Shown one piece after another: positions 1 through 8,406 of a stretch of 64,000 nt of DNA. The notes beneath the pieces were generated by a model. That model did no database searches. It was given only the letters and a program-made list of their open reading frames with translations, and was not told the origin of the DNA. The first letter of the stretch is position 1. Every line of letters starts with the position of its first letter. Position numbers and translations under genes: made by a program. Source of the DNA: Aeoliella mucimassa (GTDB lineage Bacteria; Planctomycetota; Planctomycetia; Pirellulales; Lacipirellulaceae); assembly GCF_007748035.1 (NCBI RefSeq), contig NZ_CP036278.1, positions 5,270,001-5,334,000 of the forward strand, read 5' to 3'.

Positions 1-228
1 AGCATCACTGCCACTTATCAAGCGGGACGAATCGAGCTATCTGCTGCGGTCGACTGGCCGGACGGAACCCAGGTAGAGGTGCGCCCAGTTGCCCAAAGCT
101 CGCCCACAACTCCTTCGAATACCAATGTTTGGCCGAAGGGATTCTTCGACCAACTCCGTAGCGAATGGGGAGAGGAGCCCTTTGATCGGCCAGCCCAAGG
201 TGAGCTCGAGCAGCGCGAGGATTGGTAA
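1..228 (+). CDS. Antitoxin of a VapBC-like pair, 5' end outside window
   Basis: The frame is open from base 1 to a TAA at 226-228, giving 75 residues with the start codon upstream of the window. The residues ITATYQAGRIEL followed by DWPDGTQVEV resemble the short beta-strand start of AF2212/DUF104-type antitoxins that precede PIN toxins. The C-terminal half is acidic and carries the motif PKGFFDQL, likely the toxin-binding tail. The stop codon overlaps the ATG of the PIN toxin that follows (TAATG), so the two are translationally coupled. The family assignment rests on a short motif and on context; that this is the antitoxin is inference. Confidence 0.6.
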   Translation, partial: SITATYQAGRIELSAAVDWPDGTQVEVRPVAQSSPTTPSNTNVWPKGFFDQLRSEWGEEPFDRPAQGELEQREDW

Positions 229-629
229 TGGCGTGGCTCCCTGATACCAATGTATGGATCAATCTGCTGAAGCAACCGGGCAGTCTTCTCGAACGAAAAG
301 TACTGAGCCACTCGCCGGATCAAATATTACTCTGCTCGATTGTTAAAGCCGAACTGTGGCATGGCGCTCAGAAATACGGGCGGACGGATCGCCGGCTGTC
401 GTTGTTAGACAAGCTGTTTGCCCAATTTGCTTCACTCCCATTCGACGACGAAGCTGCCCGGCACTACGCAGACATTCGGCACCAACTCGAATCCATCGGT
501 GCTGTGATTGGCCCCAACGATCTCAAGATAGCCGCTATCTGCCGGTCGACGAACTTGGTGTTAGTTACGGCCAATTTATCCGAGTTTTCGCGAGTAGAGG
601 GACTGCAACTCGAAGACTGGACATCTTAG
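228..629 (+). CDS. PIN-domain toxin, VapC family
   Basis: This 133-residue protein matches the usual length of VapC ribonucleases. The start ATG at 228 overlaps the stop of the antitoxin; a TTG two codons earlier is less likely. The PIN-fold acidic residues are visible: Asp6 in LPDTNVW, a Glu in IVKAELWHG, an Asp in GPNDLKIAA and the end motif LVTANLSEF. VapC enzymes are Mg-dependent endonucleases that cleave tRNA or rRNA and are held inactive by the partner antitoxin. All key acidic positions appear intact, so the toxin is probably functional. The RNA target cannot be told from sequence. Confidence 0.85.
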   Translation: MAWLPDTNVWINLLKQPGSLLERKVLSHSPDQILLCSIVKAELWHGAQKYGRTDRRLSLLDKLFAQFASLPFDDEAARHYADIRHQLESIGAVIGPNDLKIAAICRSTNLVLVTANLSEFSRVEGLQLEDWTS

Positions 630-983
630 CCAATCCGACTGGGCTGTCCCCATCAAGGAGCTAAGCCAAACGCTGGGAACGTCGAGAATCCGGCCCCGCC
701 AAGCCAGCCGATTTACGTTCGGCGAGGGCCGCGTGATCTGATCCTGCCCTACCTCGAACTCGGATAAGGTCCCAACTACCTGATGGCCAGCGGAGTCAAA
801 TGGGCAGCTGGGGAGTAACGAGTCCCCTAAACAGGCAGGTGGATTCCCGCATGCTTTCTAGGTACAATGCAGGAGGTATTCACACCAGATGTTGTCGATC
901 CGAGGTTCTTCTCCGATTCTTCGCTGAACACCGGAAGAATCGACGAGGAGCTCGTAACACCGGTTGCCTTGGGGGCAAACACA
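630..983 (+). other. Non-coding stretch between vapC and a PEP-CTERM gene
   Basis: I see no supported gene here. A purine-rich AGGAGGT lies near 870-876, and an in-frame upstream ATG at 867 could extend the next gene by 39 residues, but that extension reads as random sequence ahead of a good signal peptide. No terminator follows vapC. Confidence 0.4.
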
Positions 984-2021
984 ATGTACAGCAAACACTT
1001 ACTACTTTCGCCACTTCTGTTCGTCATAGGCACCGTTACCTCTCATGCAGCGCAAGTTAGATTTGACATTATCCCAGCATCATTGAATTCCATCGAGTTA
1101 TACGCCATGGTGGAATCTGGAGCCGATGAGACCATGGGAATCGCTGAGTTTAATATCCGATTGTCTGGGCTTGATGCAGCTGGCATCGATGGAGGTTCGA
1201 TTACCTACACCCCACCCGTACTTGGAGGCATTAACGAGGAGTACAAGTACGTTGGATTTGTGAACATCAATAGCTCGAGCGTGAATTCGGATCGCTTCGG
1301 CGCCGGTGGCATCCAGCAAGCATTAGTTTCGAACGAGGCACTACCAATCTTCAACATCGGGGAGTCTCAGGTATACGTTCCGTTACTCGACACCCCATTG
1401 CAGCCTGACGATGTGGTAGTTCAGTCAGGCGCCTACCTCGGGGCTTTTATATTTCCTGACATAGCCGAAGTTACAATCCAGAATTTTTCGTTAAGCATCC
1501 GCCTATTCCCCAACGATTATCCGAATGCACCGCTGCAAGAAGCAGATTCCATTTACTACTGCTTTGATTGCGGTTGGTTCCCTACCCCCAAACTAAGTGC
1601 AATGGCGGTTGATACGGAGCTGAACAGCCTCTTGCTGGACGCGATTACGGAGGACACAGATGGGAGCATTCTTCTAACAGATGCTCTCCGAGTTACCAAT
1701 AATGGCACTCAAAGCTATTCTTTTGAGGAGTTGGGAGATATTTCGAGTAGTGTGCTACTGAGCGACGACTTGTTGGCCCTAGGCTTCACTGGTACCGTGC
1801 TACCTGGCTCAAGTAACGACACCTTTTCGCTCGCACTCGAAGGACCTTTTGACTCGCTTGGTCCCGATCGTCCATTCGCAGGCTCCGTGGACTTTGATTC
1901 TATATTTGGTGGGTCAGACACCATTGGATTCAGCGTGAGTGTCCCAGAGCCATCAGCATTGGGAACAGCGACTCTGGCCTTGGTATTCCTCACACTAAGC
2001 TATAGAAGCAGTCGTCGCTGA
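984..2021 (+). CDS. PEP-CTERM sorting-domain protein
   Basis: A secreted protein of 345 residues whose start at 984 puts a signal peptide (MYSKHLLLSPLLFVIGTV, cleavage near SHAA) at the very N-terminus; GGGGG precedes the ATG. The body is rich in Asp, Ser and Gly and has the beta-rich look of extracellular planctomycete proteins, with no catalytic motif I recognise. The C-terminus is a PEP-CTERM signal: VPEPSALG, a hydrophobic stretch, then an Arg cluster ending SSRR. In the known system such tails are processed by an exosortase and the protein is delivered to the envelope or exopolysaccharide matrix. No exosortase is in this window. Confidence 0.8.
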   Translation: MYSKHLLLSPLLFVIGTVTSHAAQVRFDIIPASLNSIELYAMVESGADETMGIAEFNIRLSGLDAAGIDGGSITYTPPVLGGINEEYKYVGFVNINSSSVNSDRFGAGGIQQALVSNEALPIFNIGESQVYVPLLDTPLQPDDVVVQSGAYLGAFIFPDIAEVTIQNFSLSIRLFPNDYPNAPLQEADSIYYCFDCGWFPTPKLSAMAVDTELNSLLLDAITEDTDGSILLTDALRVTNNGTQSYSFEELGDISSSVLLSDDLLALGFTGTVLPGSSNDTFSLALEGPFDSLGPDRPFAGSVDFDSIFGGSDTIGFSVSVPEPSALGTATLALVFLTLSYRSSRR

Positions 2022-2402
2022 CCTGCTTCCCCAGCGAACACACACGTGCACACATGTGCCCTTATCTTCCCACTTTTCAGTAGTAAATGGACACCTAATT
2101 TGATCCAATAGAGGGTATCCCTCACGGGGGTACTTGCTGTTTGACAATTGAATCTTTTGGGCCATCAAACCACTTTAAATCCGCCGCTATTATTTTGCCC
2201 CCAGGGGGCAATTGCTGGTTTGAGTTACGTCGATGCGTCGTCGCGTAAATGGTGGCGTGATAAGCGGTTACCGCGTTTGCTCGCGCCGTAAGAAAAGCCC
2301 CCACCGATCGATTTTCCGACAAATGGGGGCAAAACACCCGCCGGCTATCCCTGGCAGTAAACCTTGGGTTATGGCAGTTATCCACCAAGTCGCTACGGGC
2401 GA
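2022..2402. other. Intergenic region with G/C heptamer array
   Basis: No gene supported. An open frame of 88 codons on the minus strand (2122-2388) lacks coding character. The region contains a perfect palindrome TTGCCCCCAGGGGGCAA at 2195-2211 and further GCCCCCA / TGGGGGC copies at 2297-2303 and 2324-2330; see the repeat entry. Confidence 0.5.
2195..2330. repeat. Cluster of GCCCCCA/TGGGGGC heptamers (copy A)
   Basis: Four copies of the heptamer in alternating orientation occur within 136 bases, two of them fused as a palindrome at 2195-2211. Read on the minus strand, the right half has TTTTGCCCCCA, a short spacer, then GGAAAATCGAT and GGTGGGGGCTTTT. A closely similar arrangement is found at 46769-46818 on the plus strand. 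Function unknown. Confidence 0.5.
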
Positions 2403-3806
2403 CTACTCGCCGAGCGTTCTTTTGTGGCGGAGCAGGTGGTGGTAGTGCTGGGCGAAGCGGTGCGACTCGTCGCGGACGTATTGCAGCAGTCGCAGTGCGA
2501 AGCTGTGTCGGCTCAGGCGGAGCGGTTCGTCGCGGCCGGCCATGTACACCAGCTCTTCCTTTTTGGCGATCGATAGCACCGTGGGGGGCTCGATGCCGAG
2601 GGCGTGGAACGCTTCCATGCCGCGGTTGAGCTGCCCTTTGCCGCCGTCGATTAGCAGGATGTCGGGGAACACCTGGTCGGTCTCCTGCAAGCCGCGGAAC
2701 CGCCGGGCGACGACCTCGCGAATGCTCGCGTAGTCGTCGATGCCTTGGACTTCGCGGATCCGGAACCGACGATACCCCGGCTTGAATGGCAAGCCATCGA
2801 TGAATTGCACGAGGCTCGCGACCGTTTCGTTTCCGCCGAGATGGGCGATATCGACCCCTTCGATCGTCCGCGGCGTTTCGGCCAATCCTAACACCTTCCG
2901 CAAACCAGAAAGGCCTTTCTTCGGATCTATGTAAAACACCTCGGGCTGCTCATGCTGCTCCAGGTCGCCGCGTTCCTTGATGCGTTCGAGCAGTTTGATC
3001 TCGTCGCGGAGCCGAGCGGCCTTCTCAAACCGCAGCTCAGCGGCCGCCTGCTCCATTTCCTTTTGCATGTCTTTGACGAGCGACTTGCGATTGCCATCGA
3101 GGAACATCCGCAGCCGCTTAATATCGCGGCGGTAGTCTTCCTTGCTCACTCGCAAATTGCATGGAGCAGTGCACTGGTCGATCGACGCCAGCAAACAGGG
3201 ACGAAACCACCGCCAGCGCTCGTCGCCATCTTCGATGTCGAGCGAGCAAGTGCGAAACTTGAACACCCGCTGCATCACCTGCAGTGCACCGCGCAGGCTG
3301 CTGACATTCGTGAACGGACCATACAGCTTCACACCGCTCGAGCTGGGAGTACGCGTGATTTCGACGCGAGGAAAATCTTCGTGAGTAGTAATTTGCAGAT
3401 ACGGAAACGACTTATCGTCGCGAAGCTCCTGATTGAACTTCGGTTGAATGTCCTTGATCAGCCGGGCTTCGGTCAGCAGAGCGTCGACCTCGCTCTCGGT
3501 TTCGATGTAGTCGATGTCGTACGCTTCGCGAACCAACTGCTCGGTGCGGCGTTCCTCCGCAGCGGCCTGCAAGAAGTAACTGCCCGCCCGGGCTTTGAGA
3601 TTCTTCGCCTTGCCGATGTAGATGACCCGACCTTGCTGATCCTGAAACAGATAAACGCCCGGCGTGGTCGGGAACTTGCTCCGCACCTTGTCGGCCGCCC
3701 GGGCGAAAAACTCGGCCTGGGTCTTCGGCAATTCCGGCGCAGGCGCACCCGTATCGCCGGCCGGGGTCGATTCGATCGCTTCGAGCTTAGGTGTGTCTTC
3801 TTCCAT
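2403..3806 (-). CDS. uvrC: UvrABC excinuclease subunit C, short form without HhH
   Basis: UvrC makes both incisions around a lesion in nucleotide excision repair. This 467-residue protein has the N-terminal GIY-YIG nuclease (GVYLF at 50-54, VIYIG at 61-65, Glu in LLTEARLIK), the four Cys that can hold an Fe-S cluster (RTC ... RPC, IDQC, TAPC), the UVR motif that contacts UvrB (QAAAELRFEKAARLRDEI) and the RNase H-like second nuclease with GVDIAHLGG, LLIDGGKGQL and RDESHRF. It stops at HKRTLGE, where most UvrC continue for about 100 residues with a tandem helix-hairpin-helix domain. No HhH is found downstream in any frame, so this is a true short form rather than a visible frameshift. An IS element lies 36 bases upstream. 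Confidence 0.93.
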   Translation of the reverse strand: MEEDTPKLEAIESTPAGDTGAPAPELPKTQAEFFARAADKVRSKFPTTPGVYLFQDQQGRVIYIGKAKNLKARAGSYFLQAAAEERRTEQLVREAYDIDYIETESEVDALLTEARLIKDIQPKFNQELRDDKSFPYLQITTHEDFPRVEITRTPSSSGVKLYGPFTNVSSLRGALQVMQRVFKFRTCSLDIEDGDERWRWFRPCLLASIDQCTAPCNLRVSKEDYRRDIKRLRMFLDGNRKSLVKDMQKEMEQAAAELRFEKAARLRDEIKLLERIKERGDLEQHEQPEVFYIDPKKGLSGLRKVLGLAETPRTIEGVDIAHLGGNETVASLVQFIDGLPFKPGYRRFRIREVQGIDDYASIREVVARRFRGLQETDQVFPDILLIDGGKGQLNRGMEAFHALGIEPPTVLSIAKKEELVYMAGRDEPLRLSRHSFALRLLQYVRDESHRFAQHYHHLLRHKRTLGE

Positions 3807-3841
3807 AGATACAAGAAAGGATAGGCTTACAAAGGCTTATA

Positions 3842-3850
3842 GACCAGAGA
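3842..3850. repeat. Left target-site duplication GACCAGAGA
   Basis: The nine bases GACCAGAGA flank the left end of the IS and recur exactly at 4886-4894. Nine base pairs is the duplication size known for the IS903 group of the IS5 family. Confidence 0.93.
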
Positions 3851-4885
3851 GGCCTTGTTGACTAACTCCACTCGAACTGTGGAAGCCCGAGTTGGGTGAA
3901 TTGATTGATGATTTTACAGCGCAAGCGGGCTTCCGTTTGTTGGTTTTCGAATACTCGGTTTTTGAGATGGCTCCCAAAGCTTTGTTTCACTCGGTACATG
4001 GTCGTTTCCGCCAAGCTTCTACGATGATAGCCCACTTCCTCTTTCCAACTCCTACGCCCCTTGCGTCGAATCTGACGAATTGCCTCGTCCCGGGGCAAAG
4101 GCTCCTCCGCAGAGTTGCCATGTTGTTTGATCTTGGCGTTGTGCTGCGGCGGAATCACCGGCTCAATGCCTTCGGATTCCAGCCCTTCATAAACCTTCCA
4201 CTTGTCGTAACTACCGTCGCCGTGAAACTTTTTTACGGGCTGCTCCACCTGCTCCAGCATTTCGGGAACCGCATCGGCATCGTGGCAACTGTTCTCGGTC
4301 AAAATCTCCGCCACAATCTCGCGGGTGTCAGGATTCACCGACAAATGCAGCTTCCGCCATGTCCGCCGCTTCGACTTGCCATGCGTCCGCATCTTCCATT
4401 CGCCCTCGCCAAACACTTTCATGCCGGTGCTATCCACCACGATATCGATGTCGCCCCTCTTGTTAGCGATATCGAGCGAAACATTCAGCTTGCTGGCTCG
4501 CTTGGCGAGCGAAGAATAATTGGGAATCGCTGCCTCGACGCCCAACATCGCCACCAGCGAGCGGCCGAATCCCTCAGTCTGCCGATAGGGAAGTTTCAGC
4601 AGTTCGCGAATCGTCAGCAAGCACTCGATCGCCGTATCGCTGAAGACAAAAGGGCGACCGACTTTTGTCTGGTCGTTAGGATGTTCCCAGTTCTCCAACG
4701 CCTCGTCGCTAAACCAAATAGTGATGTTTCCACGCTCGATGAGCGACTTGTTATACTCCTTCCAGTTCGTGACTTTGTAGGTTCGTTTTTCTTTCGTAGC
4801 CATGTTCGATCTCCGTAAAAAAGGTACGTGGTTCCATTCCACGTTAGTTTTTACGGAGGTTTGTGACTAATTGTTCAACAAGGCC
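3851..4885 (-). mobile_element. IS5-family insertion sequence, IS903-like, complete
   Basis: A 1035-bp element bounded by imperfect inverted repeats: the left end begins GGCCTTGTTGACTAAC and the right end, read inward, begins GGCCTTGTTGAACAATTAG; the first 11 bases are identical. Both sides carry the direct repeat GACCAGAGA. One transposase gene fills the element on the minus strand. Perfect duplication and an intact reading frame point to a recent insertion. It sits in what was an intergenic region of roughly 120 bases between the divergent uvrC and the gene at 4931, and could disrupt or replace their promoters. Confidence 0.95.
3862..4803 (-). CDS. IS5-family transposase (IS903 group)
   Basis: A DDE transposase of 313 residues from the ATG at 4803; an upstream GTG/ATG extension of 13 residues overlaps the terminal repeat region and is less likely. 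The N-terminus KVTNWKEYNKSLIERGNITIWF is typical of IS903-like enzymes. Catalytic Asp residues are in DIVVDSTGMKVFG and KFHGDGSYD, and the Glu in the signature YHRRSLAETTMYRVK. The reading frame is uninterrupted, so the element is probably active. It reads towards uvrC, and transcription running out of the IS could enter that gene. Confidence 0.93.
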   Translation of the reverse strand: MATKEKRTYKVTNWKEYNKSLIERGNITIWFSDEALENWEHPNDQTKVGRPFVFSDTAIECLLTIRELLKLPYRQTEGFGRSLVAMLGVEAAIPNYSSLAKRASKLNVSLDIANKRGDIDIVVDSTGMKVFGEGEWKMRTHGKSKRRTWRKLHLSVNPDTREIVAEILTENSCHDADAVPEMLEQVEQPVKKFHGDGSYDKWKVYEGLESEGIEPVIPPQHNAKIKQHGNSAEEPLPRDEAIRQIRRKGRRSWKEEVGYHRRSLAETTMYRVKQSFGSHLKNRVFENQQTEARLRCKIINQFTQLGLPQFEWS

Positions 4886-4894
4886 GACCAGAGA
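4886..4894. repeat. Right target-site duplication GACCAGAGA
   Basis: An exact copy of 3842-3850 directly following the right IS end. Confidence 0.93.
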
Positions 4895-4930
4895 TGCCAG
4901 AAACCGCGATTATTCCCAAGAAACCAGACC

Positions 4931-5662
4931 ATGATTTGTAAGACTGCTAGCTTTGAACAGACGCTCGCCCCGCCGCAGGAAGACCTGCCTCGGCCGATGT
5001 GGACACGGCTAAACGTCGACGGTATTGAGCTGACCAACTCGGTGGAGTATGCCGGATGGCATGAAACGCCAAGCGAGCTAAGCGTTTGCGAGTCGTGCTG
5101 GAGTTCTTGCTGTGCCATGCAGAATCTGGCCGTCGTCGCCAGGCTGGGCGAATGGCTTGCTTGCTTTCCAGCAGACCTTACCGCTCTAGATGCCATGCGT
5201 CGGGAAATCGTGAGCGAATCGAACCTCTTCGGCCATGTGTTGCTCTTCGAGCCAGAGCTATGGAGGTCGATGCAGGCGGAATGCCAAGCACTGCCAGCGA
5301 TCGATAGCTTCCCAGGCATCACTCGCGGCCAATTACTAAACCTGTGGCTGCGGCAATTACCACAAGCACTCCTCAATCAGCCAAGACCAGGTGACCTACG
5401 GAATCGGATGGAGTCGCTGCTAGCTTCGGACCCTCTCTCGGAGTCAGAAGCGGTACAGCGAATCGACAAACTGCTGGAATGGGTGAACGAGTCTCCCCAT
5501 AGCGAAGTACAAGGCAGCGTTGCAAAGCTCGGTGGGCATCTGAGTCCGCTGAATACACTCCATTTCGACGGACATCCATCGCCTGCATGGACCTGCTGCA
5601 CGGCAACTGAGCCGTTGGGATTAGTACTTGATCACTCCATTGTGTTTGAGGTGGAGGGATAA
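4931..5662 (+). CDS. Unrecognised protein with Cys-rich motif
   Basis: A 243-residue protein, probably cytoplasmic since no signal peptide or membrane segment is seen. I chose the ATG at 4931 because a TTG 20 codons earlier lies inside the IS terminal repeat. A compact Cys cluster, CESCWSSCCAMQ near residues 72-83, and a further Cys pair near the C-terminus (WTCCTATEP) suggest metal binding, but no known family is recognised. The middle is helical and Leu-rich. The IS right end is 45 bases upstream of the start, so the native promoter is likely displaced and expression may depend on the IS. Confidence 0.6.
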   Translation: MICKTASFEQTLAPPQEDLPRPMWTRLNVDGIELTNSVEYAGWHETPSELSVCESCWSSCCAMQNLAVVARLGEWLACFPADLTALDAMRREIVSESNLFGHVLLFEPELWRSMQAECQALPAIDSFPGITRGQLLNLWLRQLPQALLNQPRPGDLRNRMESLLASDPLSESEAVQRIDKLLEWVNESPHSEVQGSVAKLGGHLSPLNTLHFDGHPSPAWTCCTATEPLGLVLDHSIVFEVEG

Positions 5663-5680
5663 ATGTTACACAGCCAAACG

Positions 5681-5717
5681 AAAAAACCGGCAGCAGAACT
5701 TGCGTTCTGCCGCCGGT
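5681..5717 (-). terminator. Intrinsic terminator of the His/Gly-rich gene
   Basis: A 13-bp stem (CCGGCAGCAGAAC at 5687-5699 with GTTCTGCCGCCGG at 5704-5716, one mismatch) has a run of six A on its left, which is a U-tract when read on the minus strand. It may act on the convergent plus-strand gene as well. Confidence 0.8.
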
Positions 5718-5749
5718 CGAGGTGGGTGGCAATCGCTCACCGCGATGGC

Positions 5750-6127
5750 TTAGGGATGGTGATGGTCCCAGTGGCCTTGCTGGTGGTAATCGTAATGCCC
5801 GGGCATGTAGTCGAAGTGGTTGCCGTGCCATTGCAGGCTAGGAGCGTGGTAGTCCCAGTGGCTGTTGTCGTGCCAGCTATGGGCACCGCCCCAGCCGCCG
5901 CCGTGATTCCAACCAGGGTTGGGGTAATAGCAACCCTGCGAATAGCCGGGGGAGGCAAAGCCCCCGCCATACCCGCCGTAGTAGGTGTGCCGAGCATGAG
6001 GATTGCCAACATCCACATGCACGCGGCCGGTGCTGAAATGAAAGCCCTTCGCGTCGGCCGAATCGGCCGTGATGCCAGTGAAGGCCAAAGCAACAAACGC
6101 AGCAGCAGGAAGAACGAACTTGTACAT
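5750..6127 (-). CDS. Secreted His/Gly/Tyr-rich small protein
   Basis: A 125-residue protein with a clear signal peptide (MYKFVLPAAAFVALAFTG, cleavage after ADSADA). The mature part is rich in His, Gly, Tyr and Trp, including YYGGYGGGF, NHGGGWGGAHSW and a C-terminal tail of repeated His (GHYDYHQQGHWDHHHP). No enzyme fold is evident; the composition suggests a low-complexity envelope protein able to bind transition metals or to take part in assembly. It is a single-gene unit with its own terminator. Similar small His-rich exported proteins occur in planctomycetes, but the function is unknown. Confidence 0.75.
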   Translation of the reverse strand: MYKFVLPAAAFVALAFTGITADSADAKGFHFSTGRVHVDVGNPHARHTYYGGYGGGFASPGYSQGCYYPNPGWNHGGGWGGAHSWHDNSHWDYHAPSLQWHGNHFDYMPGHYDYHQQGHWDHHHP

Positions 6128-6298
6128 CGGGTGGTCTCCAGGATATGGGTCTTGCGGGAGCCGGCACTCAGTTGCCGGACTTCTCAGTACCTAATGCGAA
6201 GCGAATGCCAATTCCCTTCGAGCTGCCTGGAGAACGACCTAAACACTTATAAAACAATGACTTACAGACAAATCACCTTCGACGCGTCAAACGCAAAA

Positions 6299-6328
6299 CG
6301 CCACCGTTATGCAGTCATAACGATGGCG
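6299..6328 (-). terminator. Intrinsic terminator of the phosphohexomutase gene
   Basis: CGCCACCGTTATG (6299-6311) pairs with CATAACGATGGCG (6316-6328) with one mismatch and a 4-base loop; on the minus strand it is followed by TTTTGCGTTT. It lies 49 bases beyond the stop of the gene. Confidence 0.75.
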
Positions 6329-6376
6329 CTGCGAATCAATTTGGTGCGAGGGATAGCAGCTCCCGAAGCAGTGCTG

Positions 6377-8170
6377 TTAGACGCCAGCGAACTCGCGGAG
6401 TCCCGCTTCCATGCTGTCGAGCTGGGCGTCAAGTTCGGCCTTGGCGACGTCGAGATCGTGCAGCTTTTCTGGAGCGATGAAGGCGAACATGTAGAACTTG
6501 ATCTTCGGCTCAGTGCCGCTGGGGCGGCAAGCAACGTAGTTACCTTCTTCGGCCAGATCAAGAATCACCAGGTCGCCAGTCGGCTCTGGGAGCGGCTCGG
6601 TGGTTCCGTCGCTCTTGGTAGTCACGTTCTGCAAATAGTCGCGACGCTGAGCGACCTTGATACCGGCCAGTGCTTCCGGTGGGTTGGTACGGAACTGGGC
6701 CATCACGGCCTTCATGCGATCCATGCCGTCGCTACCAGGCATCATGACCGATACGGTCCGCTCCGCGTGCAACCCTTGTTGCCAGAACAGGTCGTCGAGC
6801 TTCTCGTGCAGCGTCTTGCCTTCGGCCTTGAGCTTGGCCGCCAGTTCGCAAGCGAGCATCGCAGCTACGGCGCCGTCTTTGTCGCGAACGTGGGTGCCGG
6901 CCATGTAGCCATGCGACTCTTCGGTACCGTAAAGGAAGTTCTGCGGGCCGTGGGCGTCGATCGCCTGGGCAATCCACTTGAAGCCGACCAACAGATCGCT
7001 GTAGGTGTGAATGCCATAGCTGATGCCGATACGTTCGATCAGCTTGGTGGTCACCAGCGTGGTGACCTGAAAGTTCTGCGAAGTCGGATTGCGAGTCTCG
7101 CAAACATAATACGACAGCAACGCGCCAATCTGGTTGCCAGTAAGGGTGCGCCAGTCGCTACCGGATTCGAGCGTCAGCGGAGCGGCCAGGCCGATGCGGT
7201 CGCAGTCGGGATCGGTCGCCAGGCAAACGTCGGCGCCGATGTTCATGGCATGGCCGATAATGGCGTCGAATACTTCGGGATTCTCGGGGTTCGAAACATG
7301 CCCTGGCACGTTGGGAAAATCGCCACTCGGTTCGGCGTGCAGCGCGAACACTTCGACGTCGGTGAAGCCATCCTTCTCAAGCGCAGGAACCACGCAGGTG
7401 GTACCGACACCATGCAGCGGAGAGTACAGCACCTTCAGCTCACGCGGCCCTGCGGTGCCTTGCTGCACCACCGCTTCGATGAACGCCTTGTCGACTTCCT
7501 CTTCGCAACGCACGATTTTGCCTTCGGCTTCGGCCTTATCGAAGTCGGCCCGCTCGATCTTGTCGGTGGTCATCACGCGATCGATGATGCCTTTGTCGTG
7601 GGGCGGCAGCACCTGAGCACCGCTCGACCAGTAGACCTTCACTGCGTTGTCGCTCGGCGGGTTGTGACTCGCGGTGACCATGATGCCGCACGAGCAGTTC
7701 TTGTAGCGCACCGCGTACGACAACTCGGGCGTGCTGCGATAGCTGCTGAGGAAATAGACCTTGAAGCCAGCGGCCACCATGATTTCGGCACACAAGCGGG
7801 CGAAGTCCTCGGAGCGGTGACGCGTGTCGCGGGCAATCGCGCACGACAACTCGGCTCCCTCGCCAAGCGTGGCCTTCACGTAATTGGCCAGACCCTGGGC
7901 ACTTTCGCCGATCGTGCGATCGTTAATCGCATTGGAACCAATCGGGTACATCCGACCCCGGCGACCACCGGTGCCGAAGGGAATGATGGTCCAGAAGGCG
8001 TCGTCCAAGGCTTGCCATTTTTCCGAGGTCACGTGCTCGGCCACCTGGTCGGCGTAGTCGGCATACTTCGGCTCGGTGAGCCATTCGCGAATATGGGTAG
8101 CGGCGGTCTCGGTGATTTTTCCATCGGCCGCGGCCGCTTGTACGGCGTCGAGAATTGCTTGCGAAGCCAT
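6377..8170 (-). CDS. Phosphoglucomutase/phosphomannomutase
   Basis: A cytoplasmic alpha-D-phosphohexomutase of 597 residues from the ATG at 8170 (an in-frame ATG five codons earlier is possible). It moves phosphate between C1 and C6 of glucose or mannose, feeding glycogen, trehalose and envelope sugar pathways. All four loops are intact: the phosphoserine loop GIMVTASHNPPSDN with Ser168, the metal loop ATDPDCDRIG, the sugar-specificity loop YGTEESHGY and the phosphate-binding loop CRPSGTEPK. The length and the GTGGRRG motif near residue 69 resemble the PgcA-type enzymes of Gram-positives rather than the short ManB type. It is a single-gene unit ended by a terminator at 6299-6328. Confidence 0.92.
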   Translation of the reverse strand: MASQAILDAVQAAAADGKITETAATHIREWLTEPKYADYADQVAEHVTSEKWQALDDAFWTIIPFGTGGRRGRMYPIGSNAINDRTIGESAQGLANYVKATLGEGAELSCAIARDTRHRSEDFARLCAEIMVAAGFKVYFLSSYRSTPELSYAVRYKNCSCGIMVTASHNPPSDNAVKVYWSSGAQVLPPHDKGIIDRVMTTDKIERADFDKAEAEGKIVRCEEEVDKAFIEAVVQQGTAGPRELKVLYSPLHGVGTTCVVPALEKDGFTDVEVFALHAEPSGDFPNVPGHVSNPENPEVFDAIIGHAMNIGADVCLATDPDCDRIGLAAPLTLESGSDWRTLTGNQIGALLSYYVCETRNPTSQNFQVTTLVTTKLIERIGISYGIHTYSDLLVGFKWIAQAIDAHGPQNFLYGTEESHGYMAGTHVRDKDGAVAAMLACELAAKLKAEGKTLHEKLDDLFWQQGLHAERTVSVMMPGSDGMDRMKAVMAQFRTNPPEALAGIKVAQRRDYLQNVTTKSDGTTEPLPEPTGDLVILDLAEEGNYVACRPSGTEPKIKFYMFAFIAPEKLHDLDVAKAELDAQLDSMEAGLREFAGV

Positions 8171-8406
8171 GCGATTATTCCTCAATCAAGTCGCTTGGGG
8201 CACCAACCGGCACCCGCGAACGTTCAAGTCTTCGGCAACCATGCTGGGTCGCCGAAAATTAGCAGTAACAGGCAGTCCATAGGCTATCACACGCGTTTCA
8301 GGCTCACTAGATGGCAGCAAAAACGGCAAATTCGGCCACTCGCACGCTACAATAGTGCAGGTGCGGCCACTCGGCTGTTCGACGAGAGCTTTCAGGAGAG
8401 AATCGG

